DNA of 7,605 bases from Flavobacteriaceae bacterium (GTDB taxonomy: Bacteria > Bacteroidota > Bacteroidia > Flavobacteriales > Flavobacteriaceae), in assembly GCA_015489265.1 (NCBI GenBank), contig WFZY01000288.1, positions 1 through 7,605 on the forward strand. The letters are read 5' to 3'. A program made the position numbers and the translations under genes. The notes beneath the pieces are model-generated. The model did no database searches and was not told where the DNA came from. It saw only the letters and a list, made by a program, of their open reading frames with translations. Shown here piece after piece: positions 1 to 5,285 of the stretch (position 1 is its first letter; the number at the start of each line of letters is the position of its first letter).

Positions 1-1117
1 CAAAACTGGTTTCCAAATTTGATTGGTCATTGATATGCCAATAATCTGTTAATATAGCTGTGGGTTCAAAAATTCTTTTGATTCTGGCATTGCGTTGTTC
101 CCCATCTTGATAACCCCAATACGAATTGTATTTGGTGCCTTTTAAATCAAACACTTCTTGTGTTTGAGGGGCTGATTTGCCACGTCTGTTTGGTGTTACA
201 AAAGCGGTTAAATTAATGCTGTGTTTATCATTTAATTTTTTTTCAGCAGCAATAAATAAACTATTAGCATCGTAAAATGTGCCTTCAAAATGTCCTTCTT
301 GAGCCCAACGACGAGAAGCCGATACTGCTAATGCCCATCCATTCGGCATCATGCCGGTAGCATAACTACCCATTACGCGGTTTCTGTAACTTCTGTTAGT
401 AGCAGCATAAGAGATTTTTTTGCTTGCTCTGATTTGAGAAGCACGCAAAACAAAATTGGTTGTTCCAAGCAAACCTCCAAAATTATAATCGGAAGCTGAC
501 ATACCTTTATAGGTTTCGCGATTTCTAAACATATCATTCAACCCACCCCATTCACTCCATTGGGGGCGGTAATCATAGGCTTTATTCATTTCAACGCCGT
601 TCATTAATACAGAACCATATTTTGAGTCCAATCCTCTTAGTTTAAAACGCGCAGAGCTGAATTGATATGAAACGGCTCTGTCAAAAACATCCGATGATGC
701 TTGTAACAAGCCGGAAATATTTTCAGAACCGGTATTGTCATCACTCAAATTTTCATCATCTAAACTGATGACCCCTTGTTCCTCTAAATCAGCAATGGAA
801 GGGACTAAAATGACAGTTCCCAAATCAGTGGTTTTACCTTCAGTAATAACAACCGGAATATGTTGTTTATCATAGCCCTGTTGGTCTATAATTAAAACTT
901 GTTCGCCAGTCGGCAAGAGGGTAATTTCAAAAGCTCCGGCACTATCAGTTGTTCTTTTTAAATCGGAATTTAAGACTTTGACAATGATACCGCTGATTGG
1001 TTTACCGGTATCGGCATCAATAATAATTCCTTTGACGTTTCCTTTATCATTTTGAGCATAAATCAATGAAAAAGAAAACAATAGAAATAAACTTATTAAT
1101 TGTTTCAATTTTTGCAT
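1..1117 (-). CDS. TonB-dependent receptor with carboxypeptidase-regulatory-like domain, N-terminal part
   Basis: This is an outer-membrane TonB-gated importer, cut by the left window edge. I read 372 uninterrupted codons back from the ATG at 1117-1115. Residues 1-21 form a signal peptide (K3/K5, then a Leu/Phe/Ile/Ser core) ending YA before QN. Residues about 27-107 look like a carboxypeptidase-regulatory-like beta-sandwich, with the typical KGIIIDADTGKPISG opening followed by a TDSAGAFEI strand. An acidic linker follows (113-131, including SLDDENLSDD). The plug domain starts near residue 133, with the characteristic LRGLDSKYGSVLMNGVEMN stretch at 160-178; barrel strands should begin after about 230. 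The layout resembles a flavobacterial family with 'NG-EMN' in the plug rather than a classic SusC. No SusD-like partner is visible, so the substrate is unknown. It is divergently placed from the lipoprotein gene at 1270. Confidence 0.9.
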   Translation of the reverse strand, partial: MQKLKQLISLFLLFSFSLIYAQNDKGNVKGIIIDADTGKPISGIIVKVLNSDLKRTTDSAGAFEITLLPTGEQVLIIDQQGYDKQHIPVVITEGKTTDLGTVILVPSIADLEEQGVISLDDENLSDDNTGSENISGLLQASSDVFDRAVSYQFSSARFKLRGLDSKYGSVLMNGVEMNKAYDYRPQWSEWGGLNDMFRNRETYKGMSASDYNFGGLLGTTNFVLRASQIRASKKISYAATNRSYRNRVMGSYATGMMPNGWALAVSASRRWAQEGHFEGTFYDANSLFIAAEKKLNDKHSINLTAFVTPNRRGKSAPQTQEVFDLKGTKYNSYWGYQDGEQRNARIKRIFEPTAILTDYWHINDQSNLETSF

Positions 1118-1269
1118 TTTGATATATTTTTGTTTTTATTTGATTATACTGCAAACTTACGGCTTTTTTTGATATTTATTTTGTAATTTTGACAGGTTTT
1201 GAGTTTTTATTAATCATAGGAATTCAATTTCATTTATACATTATATATATATAAACAAATTATTAAGAA
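1118..1269. promoter_or_regulatory. Divergent intergenic region with candidate -7 boxes for both flanking genes
   Basis: This AT-rich 152-bp gap separates two divergent genes and should hold both promoters. On the minus strand TAAGTTTG (1159 to 1152) fits the Bacteroidota -7 consensus TAnnTTTG, 34 bp before the receptor start. On the plus strand TAATTTTG (1184-1191) fits it as well, about 80 bp before the lipoprotein start. Neither has a TTG-type -33 element at the normal spacing, so both calls are tentative. A short alternating AT run lies near 1240-1253. There is no clear Shine-Dalgarno sequence before either gene, as is common in this phylum. Confidence 0.35.
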
Positions 1270-2358
1270 ATGAAAAAGATATTTATTACAGGATGGCTGT
1301 TCCTTTTCCTGTTTTCGTGTGGTTCTACTAAAATGACGAAACAAACTGGACAAAATACTAAAATTAATACAGGTAAGAAGTATTTGGCTCGAACGATAGC
1401 TTTTTACAATTTGGAAAATCTCTTCGACACGATTGATGATCCTAAAACTCGCGATGAAGATTTTACACCCAATGGTAGAGACCATTGGACAAGTGAGAAA
1501 TATCATAAAAAACTGCATAATCTGGCAACTGTCTTAGCAGATATCGGTAAGAAAGAAACAGGAACCTCTCCTGCAGTTATAGGTGTAGCGGAAGTTGAAA
1601 ACAGAGGTGTTTTGGAAGATTTACTTAAAACTCCTCCTTTAGCAGGACAACAATACGGTATTATTCATTTTGATTCACCGGACCGACGTGGTATAGATGT
1701 GGCATTGCTTTATAAAAAACGGTTTTTTAAACCGATTAATTTTAAAAAGTATCCATTGCTGATTTATGACAGTAGTACCGGAAAGCGAATTTATACCCGA
1801 GATCAATTGGTTGTAACGGGTATGTTAGATGGTGAAAAAATCCATTTTATTGTAGATCACTGGCCATCGAGAAGGGGAGGTGAAGCCAGAAGTCGCCCTA
1901 AACGGATTAAGGCAGCACAGTTGAGTAAAAAAATTGCAGATTCAATTATGCAAATAGAACCCAATGCCAAAATAGTTATGATGGGTGATCTAAATGATGA
2001 TCCAAACAGTCCTAGTGTTAAACAAGTTTTTCAAGCTAAAGCGAACAAGAGTGAAGTTTTAGATGGAGGCTACTACAATGCAATGGCACATTTCTTTAAT
2101 CGTGGTATCGGCACCTTGGCATATCGTGACGGTTGGAATTTGTTTGATCAAATATTGGTTTCATCCGGTTTATTAAAGAACACAAATGATTTTCAATTTC
2201 ATTTTTGGAAATCCGGTATCTATAGTAGAGAGTTTATGAAAAACCGAAAAGGACGTTACAAGGGTTATCCTAAAAGAACTTTAGTAGGCGGACAGTTTAT
2301 TGGTGGATATAGTGATCACTTTCCAACTTATATTATTGTTATAAGATCACTTGATTAA
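1270..2358 (+). CDS. Endonuclease/exonuclease/phosphatase-family lipoprotein
   Basis: This is a probable metal-dependent phosphodiesterase or nuclease of the EEP (DNase I-like) superfamily, exported as a lipoprotein. Residues 1-17 are a lipoprotein signal: basic MKK, a Trp/Leu/Phe core, and LFSC with the acylated Cys at 17. The residues after Cys (GSTKMTK) lack the acidic pattern of a Bacteroidota surface-export signal, so a periplasmic location is more likely than the cell surface. EEP landmarks appear in order: FYNLENLFD (45-53, metal-site Asn47), AEVEN (107-111, metal ligand Glu), DHWPSR (196-201, catalytic His region), GDLNDDP (239-245, Asp/Asn pair) and SDHFP (348-352, terminal Asp-His). 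All expected catalytic positions are present, so it should be active. DNA, RNA, phosphoester or lipid substrates cannot be told apart from sequence. Its length of 362 residues fits the family. It ends 23 bp before a strong hairpin. Confidence 0.9.
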   Translation: MKKIFITGWLFLFLFSCGSTKMTKQTGQNTKINTGKKYLARTIAFYNLENLFDTIDDPKTRDEDFTPNGRDHWTSEKYHKKLHNLATVLADIGKKETGTSPAVIGVAEVENRGVLEDLLKTPPLAGQQYGIIHFDSPDRRGIDVALLYKKRFFKPINFKKYPLLIYDSSTGKRIYTRDQLVVTGMLDGEKIHFIVDHWPSRRGGEARSRPKRIKAAQLSKKIADSIMQIEPNAKIVMMGDLNDDPNSPSVKQVFQAKANKSEVLDGGYYNAMAHFFNRGIGTLAYRDGWNLFDQILVSSGLLKNTNDFQFHFWKSGIYSREFMKNRKGRYKGYPKRTLVGGQFIGGYSDHFPTYIIVIRSLD

Positions 2359-2381
2359 AACTTAATAAATACTTCAAAACA

Positions 2382-2417
2382 ACAACGGCTTGGATAATTC
2401 CAAGCCGTTGTCATTTT
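2382..2417 (+). terminator. Intrinsic terminator of the EEP lipoprotein gene
   Basis: A perfect 13-bp inverted repeat (2382-2394 with 2399-2411, core CAACGGCTTGG/CCAAGCCGTTG) closes a 4-nt TAAT loop and is followed by CATTTTAAT. It begins 24 bp after the lipoprotein stop codon. The downstream T run is short, but the upstream flank is A-rich (CAAAAC), so it may also act weakly on the minus strand. Confidence 0.8.
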
Positions 2418-2420
2418 AAT

Positions 2421-2451
2421 AAAAAAGCTTGCCCGAAATGAACAAGCTTTT
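2421..2451 (-). terminator. Intrinsic terminator of the tRNA-Met/tRNA-Ser transcript
   Basis: On the minus strand, directly after tRNA-Ser, AAAAGCTTG (2451-2443) pairs with CAAGCTTTT (2431-2423) across an 11-nt loop. The descending arm runs into a T tract (TTTTTTATT). This is a good rho-independent terminator for the two tRNA genes. The plus-strand reading has only a short T run, so the minus strand is favoured. Confidence 0.8.
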
Positions 2452-2454
2452 ATG

Positions 2455-2539
2455 CGGAGAGTGAGGGATTCGAACCCCCGGTGGGTTGCCCCACAACGGT
2501 TTTCAAGACCGCCGCATTCGACCTCTCTGCCAACTCTCC
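2455..2539 (-). tRNA. tRNA-Ser (anticodon UGA)
   Basis: An 85-nt class II tRNA without an encoded CCA. The acceptor stem is GGAGAGT (2539-2533) with ACTCTCC (2462-2456), followed by discriminator G at 2455. The anticodon loop CTTGAAA sits in a CGGT/ACCG stem and gives anticodon TGA, which reads UCN serine codons. The long variable arm with a GTGGG/CCCAC stem confirms the serine class. The T loop is TTCGAAT between GGGGG-type and CCC strands. It lies 23 bp downstream of tRNA-Met on the same strand. Confidence 0.97.
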
Positions 2540-2562
2540 TGAAGTCTTTATATAATATTTTG

Positions 2563-2636
2563 TAGCGAGGGCGGGAATTGAACCCGCGACCTCCGGGTTA
2601 TGAATCCGACGCTCTAACCGTCTGAGCTACCTCGCC
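2563..2636 (-). tRNA. tRNA-Met, elongator type (anticodon CAU)
   Basis: A 74-nt cloverleaf without an encoded CCA. The acceptor is GGCGAGG (2636-2630) with CCTCGCT (2570-2564), so pair 1-72 is a G-U wobble; the discriminator is A. The D arm is GCTC/GAGC. The anticodon loop TTCATAA gives CAT. The T arm is GCGGG TTCAATT CCCGC. Initiator hallmarks (a 1-72 mismatch and three G-C pairs in the anticodon stem next to the loop) are absent, and the stem has an A31-C39 mispair. An isoleucine tRNA with lysidine-modified CAU is the alternative, but the acceptor and body resemble elongator Met. It is the first gene of a two-tRNA unit. Confidence 0.92.
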
Positions 2637-2653
2637 ATAACGCTTACGGGCTG

Positions 2654-2661
2654 CAAATATA
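2654..2661 (-). promoter_or_regulatory. Candidate -7 box of the tRNA transcript
   Basis: On the minus strand TATATTTG (2661 to 2654), followed by CAG, is an exact match to the Bacteroidota -7 consensus TAnnTTTG. It lies 17 bp upstream of the tRNA-Met 5' end, the expected distance for a stable-RNA promoter with a short leader. No TTG -33 element is evident at the usual spacing. Confidence 0.6.
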
Positions 2662-2741
2662 ATAAGTTTTTTACGATTTTATGGTAAAAATAAAATTATT
2701 TTTTAACGCTTTTATAATGCTTTGTAAATGAGAAAAATATA

Positions 2742-3233
2742 TTATTCAAATGGCTTATCCGGCTGGTTGATATAAGCCTTCTCGTCTTGGGACAATTGTA
2801 AAAAATCTGCTATTTTATCGGGATGAGGCTTTAAAAACAACATTAATAAGAGGGCATATCCCGCCAAAATCATATAACTTATATCATGATGTCCCATAAA
2901 CCAAATGATATTAAAAAATCCAAAGCCCTCTATTAAAGCCATATTGATGATAAAAAATGTAAAATAGAGGTTTAATTTTTCTCTCATGTCCTTTTTTTGT
3001 TGTACAAGCGGCTTAAATATTTTCTTTATAAACCCATTGGCAAAGAATAGCAAAAAACCTATTATCAAACCTGTATAAAGCAAAGTTGAACCGGATTGTT
3101 CAGGAACAACAACTTGCTGTTTTCCAGATATGTATGCTAATGACATAAAAAGCAAATATCCTATAATTATTGCCCCGTAAACAATGGAAATTTGTCGGTA
3201 AAATGATTTAAAATTTTTATGAATAGCTGCCAT
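2742..3233 (-). CDS. Small four-helix integral membrane protein of unknown function
   Basis: I do not recognise the family. The 163-residue product has four hydrophobic stretches that fit membrane helices at about 14-36, 49-67, 88-112 and 118-134. A basic, amphipathic loop (68-87, rich in Lys with FIKKIFKPLVQQKK) lies between helices 2 and 3, which by the positive-inside rule places that loop in the cytoplasm. Helix 3 to 4 carries FNIIWFMGHHD, with two adjacent His residues near the membrane surface. The C-terminal tail (135-163) is polar. No signal peptide or catalytic motif is visible. It is divergent from mraZ and upstream of the tRNA pair on the same strand. No clear terminator separates it from the tRNAs, so some readthrough into them is possible. 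The start ATG at 3233-3231 lies 13 bp after a -7-like box. Confidence 0.8.
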   Translation of the reverse strand: MAAIHKNFKSFYRQISIVYGAIIIGYLLFMSLAYISGKQQVVVPEQSGSTLLYTGLIIGFLLFFANGFIKKIFKPLVQQKKDMREKLNLYFTFFIINMALIEGFGFFNIIWFMGHHDISYMILAGYALLLMLFLKPHPDKIADFLQLSQDEKAYINQPDKPFE

Positions 3234-3521
3234 AATTGTTTTTTTTCAAATATACATTTTTTTATCCAATTATGACATATATCAATGTTGGTTAATTGAT
3301 ATTAAATTCTTGATTATCTCAAACAAAATCATTCCGGAAAAAACCGATTTCATCTTTTTTGGTTCATCTTTAATCCGCTAAGACCTACAAAAAAAGATTT
3401 TTGACTAATACGAAAACTTCAAACATTGATTTTTTATCACTGATTTCATTATTTTATTTAGAAAAAATTAACAAAAATCTAATTTTGATAACAATTATTC
3501 AGATATTCAAAAGTTATTAAC

Positions 3522-3541
3522 AAAGTGGTAAAATGTGGTAA
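3522..3541 (+). promoter_or_regulatory. Candidate MraZ operator: GTGG direct repeat with 10-bp period
   Basis: Two adjacent 10-bp units, AAAGTGGTAA (3522-3531) and AATGTGGTAA (3532-3541), match at 9 of 10 positions. MraZ proteins are known to bind short direct repeats repeated every 10 bp upstream of mraZ (TGGGN with 5-nt spacers in Escherichia coli; AAAGTG[T/G] with 3-nt spacers in mollicutes). The first unit fits the latter pattern exactly. The repeat ends 18 bp upstream of the candidate -7 box, overlapping the -33 region, so binding would be expected to block transcription. Autoregulation is an inference. Confidence 0.5.
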
Positions 3542-3559
3542 AAAATGCAATTTATTTTG

Positions 3560-3567
3560 TATTTTTG
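3560..3567 (+). promoter_or_regulatory. Candidate -7 box of the mraZ (dcw) operon
   Basis: TATTTTTG fits TAnnTTTG and is followed by ACATG. It ends 20 bp before the first ATG of mraZ, so the leader would be only about 15 nt, with no Shine-Dalgarno sequence. A clear TTTG -33 element is missing; TGTG at 3534-3537 is the nearest weak candidate, and it sits inside the GTGG repeat. Confidence 0.5.
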
Positions 3568-3587
3568 ACATGTTAAAGCCACGTTAA

Positions 3588-4055
3588 ATGATGCAACCCT
3601 TAAACGGCACATATTATTGCAAAATGGATTCGAAAGGTAGAATTATGCTACCGACCGAACTGCGCAAGCAATTGTCTGATTTACAGATAACTGATTTTGT
3701 GCTGAAAAGAGCGGTGTTTCATGATAACTTGGAAATGCATCCAAAAAACGAATGGAACAAATTAATGGAAAAATTAAATAAGCTCAATCGTTTTAATAAG
3801 AAAAAAATGGATTTTCTGACCCGTTTTCTAGCGGGCGTGCGCAATGTCAATATTGATAGCACCGGTAGATTGCAAATCCCGAAAGATTTAGTCAATATAG
3901 CCGGATTGAAAAAGGAAGTCGTGATTGCATCGGCTATCAATATTTTGCAAATCTGGGATAAAGACATGTATGAAGCATTCTTGCAAGAAAGTGCGCAAGA
4001 CTTTTCCGATTTAGCCGAAGAAGTCATGGGCGATATAGATTTTGACGATGAATAA
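3588..4055 (+). CDS. mraZ: Transcriptional regulator / cell-division protein MraZ
   Basis: MraZ is the AbrB-like, ring-forming DNA-binding regulator that opens the dcw cluster and represses it in characterised bacteria. The 155 residues contain the expected two tandem MraZ half-domains. The first (about 6-52) has the signature DSKGR at 14-18 followed by IMLP; the second (about 83-126) has DSTGR at 90-94 followed by LQIP. A Lys/Asn-rich helix (52-75) joins them. The tail is strongly acidic: 9 of the last 20 residues are Asp or Glu, a moderate extension on the usual core. Two consecutive ATGs (3588 and 3591) could serve as start; they change the product by one residue. Its stop overlaps the rsmH start by 8 nt. 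The upstream 10-bp-period GTGG repeat suggests it controls its own operon. Confidence 0.96.
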   Translation: MMQPLNGTYYCKMDSKGRIMLPTELRKQLSDLQITDFVLKRAVFHDNLEMHPKNEWNKLMEKLNKLNRFNKKKMDFLTRFLAGVRNVNIDSTGRLQIPKDLVNIAGLKKEVVIASAINILQIWDKDMYEAFLQESAQDFSDLAEEVMGDIDFDDE

Positions 4056-4977
4056 GTTGTCGCAAACATATCATGTGCCCGTTTTGCTCAAAGAATCGGT
4101 TGACGGCTTAAACATCAAGCCCGATGGCACTTATGTCGATGTAACTTTTGGTGGCGGAGGACATTCGCAAGAAATCTTAAACCGCTTGGGACCGGAAGGC
4201 CGGCTGTACGCTTTTGACCAAGATGTCGATGCCGTGCAAAACAAAATTGATGATCCGCGGTTCACCTTGATTGAAGGCAACTTTGCCAATATGAAAAATT
4301 ACTTGCGGCTTGAAGGTGTTAAAGAAGTGGATGGTATTTTGGCAGATTTAGGGATTTCATCACATCAAATCAATCAGCCCGAACGCGGTTTTTCAACCCG
4401 GTATGATGAAAAACTCGATATGCGGATGGATAAAAATGCCGAGCTGTCTGCTTATGATGTTATCAATCATTATGATGAATATGATTTGCGCAAAATTTTT
4501 TCGCAATACGGCGACCTGAAAAATGCGGCAACATTGGCAAAAGCCATTGTCAAAGCACGTAGTGAGCAACCCATTAAAACAACCGGCGAGTTAAATGCAG
4601 TTGTGTCAAAGCATTTTCCAAAGCTCAAAATGAATAAATTTTTAGCCAAGCTGTATCAAGCCATCCGGATTGAAGTTAACGGCGAATTGGAAGCTTTAAA
4701 AAAAATGTTGCAACAAGCCGCTATGATGATCAAACCCAAAGGACGATTGAGTGTAATTTCATACCATTCACTCGAAGATCGATTGGTAAAAAGATTTATT
4801 AGAGACGGTTTGTTTGAAGGGCAACCTGAAAAAGATTTTTACGGTAATATAGCGGTGCCGTTTAAAAAAACAGGCAAATTGATAACACCGTCAGAGACGG
4901 AAATTGTTCAAAATCCGAGAGCACGCAGTGCCAAATTACGCATTGCCGAACGAACCGAAACGCCCTATCAATTATGA
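4048..4977 (+). CDS. rsmH: 16S rRNA (cytosine(1402)-N4)-methyltransferase RsmH
   Basis: RsmH (MraW) uses S-adenosylmethionine to methylate N4 of C1402 in the ribosomal P site. The 309-residue product has all family landmarks: N-terminal HVPVLL (9-14), the SAM-binding loop VDVTFGGGGHS (30-40), acidic FDQD after strand 2 (56-59), DLGISS (100-105), GFSTR and DMRMD (114-128), YQAIRIEVNGEL (203-214), SYHSLEDRLVKRF (238-250) and NPRARSAKLR near the C-terminus (289-298). Length is normal for the family. I chose the ATG at 4048, which overlaps the mraZ stop as ATGAATAA, over an in-frame TTG six bases upstream, because ATG gives the usual short N-terminus before HVPVLL. The stop codon lies within the ATGA that starts the next gene, which implies coupled translation. 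Nothing in the gene looks broken. Confidence 0.97.
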   Translation: MNKLSQTYHVPVLLKESVDGLNIKPDGTYVDVTFGGGGHSQEILNRLGPEGRLYAFDQDVDAVQNKIDDPRFTLIEGNFANMKNYLRLEGVKEVDGILADLGISSHQINQPERGFSTRYDEKLDMRMDKNAELSAYDVINHYDEYDLRKIFSQYGDLKNAATLAKAIVKARSEQPIKTTGELNAVVSKHFPKLKMNKFLAKLYQAIRIEVNGELEALKKMLQQAAMMIKPKGRLSVISYHSLEDRLVKRFIRDGLFEGQPEKDFYGNIAVPFKKTGKLITPSETEIVQNPRARSAKLRIAERTETPYQL

Positions 4978-5285
4978 GCATTTGGTCTATCATCAAAGCG
5001 GATTATCTGACTAATGAAAACGCCACTAAAAACTGGCTGTTTATTTTGATGTTGGTCGTAATGGGGTTGAGTATTATCAATTTGTCGCATTTGGCGGATG
5101 CCAAAGTTAAAAAGATAGTTAAACTCAATAAAGAAGTAAAGGCATTACGCTCGGAATATGTAGAGCTGAAAGCCAAAGTTATCAAACGCAAAATGGCAAG
5201 CGATGTCATTCAACGTTTACAATCACAAGGATTTATCCTGTCAAAAAAACAACCGGTCAAAATAAAAATTGAAACCGAAAAATGA
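4974..5285 (+). CDS. ftsL: FtsL-like septal division protein
   Basis: This is a small bitopic membrane protein in the ftsL position of the dcw cluster. Its 103 residues divide into a cytoplasmic tail (1-20, ending TKN), one membrane helix (about 21-40, WLFILMLVVMGLSIINLSHL) and a periplasmic part. A charged heptad-like helix at about 45-85 (VKKIVKLNKEVKAL onward) should form the coiled coil that pairs with FtsB/DivIC in known divisomes. The tail GFILSKKQPVKIKIE is likely a short beta segment. FtsL sequences diverge fast, so the call rests on topology, size and position; it fits the Bacteroidota FtsL-like family. It overlaps both neighbours by ATGA (4 nt), indicating coupled translation with rsmH and the transpeptidase. 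Confidence 0.87.
   Translation: MSIWSIIKADYLTNENATKNWLFILMLVVMGLSIINLSHLADAKVKKIVKLNKEVKALRSEYVELKAKVIKRKMASDVIQRLQSQGFILSKKQPVKIKIETEK

Larger units (their letters stand above)
3234..3587. promoter_or_regulatory. Divergent promoter region between the membrane-protein gene and mraZ
   Basis: A 354-bp, strongly AT-rich stretch with no supportable open frame. A minus-strand TATATTTG (3254 to 3247) is a candidate -7 box for the membrane-protein gene, 13 bp before its ATG. Plus-strand TAATTTTG (3480-3487) is a further match of uncertain meaning, because such boxes arise easily in AT-rich DNA. The mraZ-proximal end carries a direct repeat and a -7 box, listed separately. I see nothing definite in 3290-3470. 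Confidence 0.4.

Noticed and set aside
1234..1518. A 94-codon minus-strand frame opposite the start of the lipoprotein gene
   Set aside because: It is antisense to the signal peptide and first domain of a gene with clear family motifs, and has no features of its own.
2638..2711. TAACGCTT occurring at 2638-2645 and 2704-2711 as an attachment-site-like repeat beside a tRNA
   Set aside because: Only 8 bp long, not overlapping the tRNA 3' end, and no integrase or foreign cargo lies between the copies.
4042..4047. In-frame TTG as a possible upstream start for rsmH
   Set aside because: The ATG at 4048 gives the normal distance to HVPVLL and the ATGAATAA overlap with mraZ; the TTG would add only two residues and has no ribosome-binding signal.
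3719..4069. A 116-codon frame antisense to mraZ
   Set aside because: The frame is a shadow of a well-supported gene; composition is Ser/Leu/Phe-rich with no recognisable domain.
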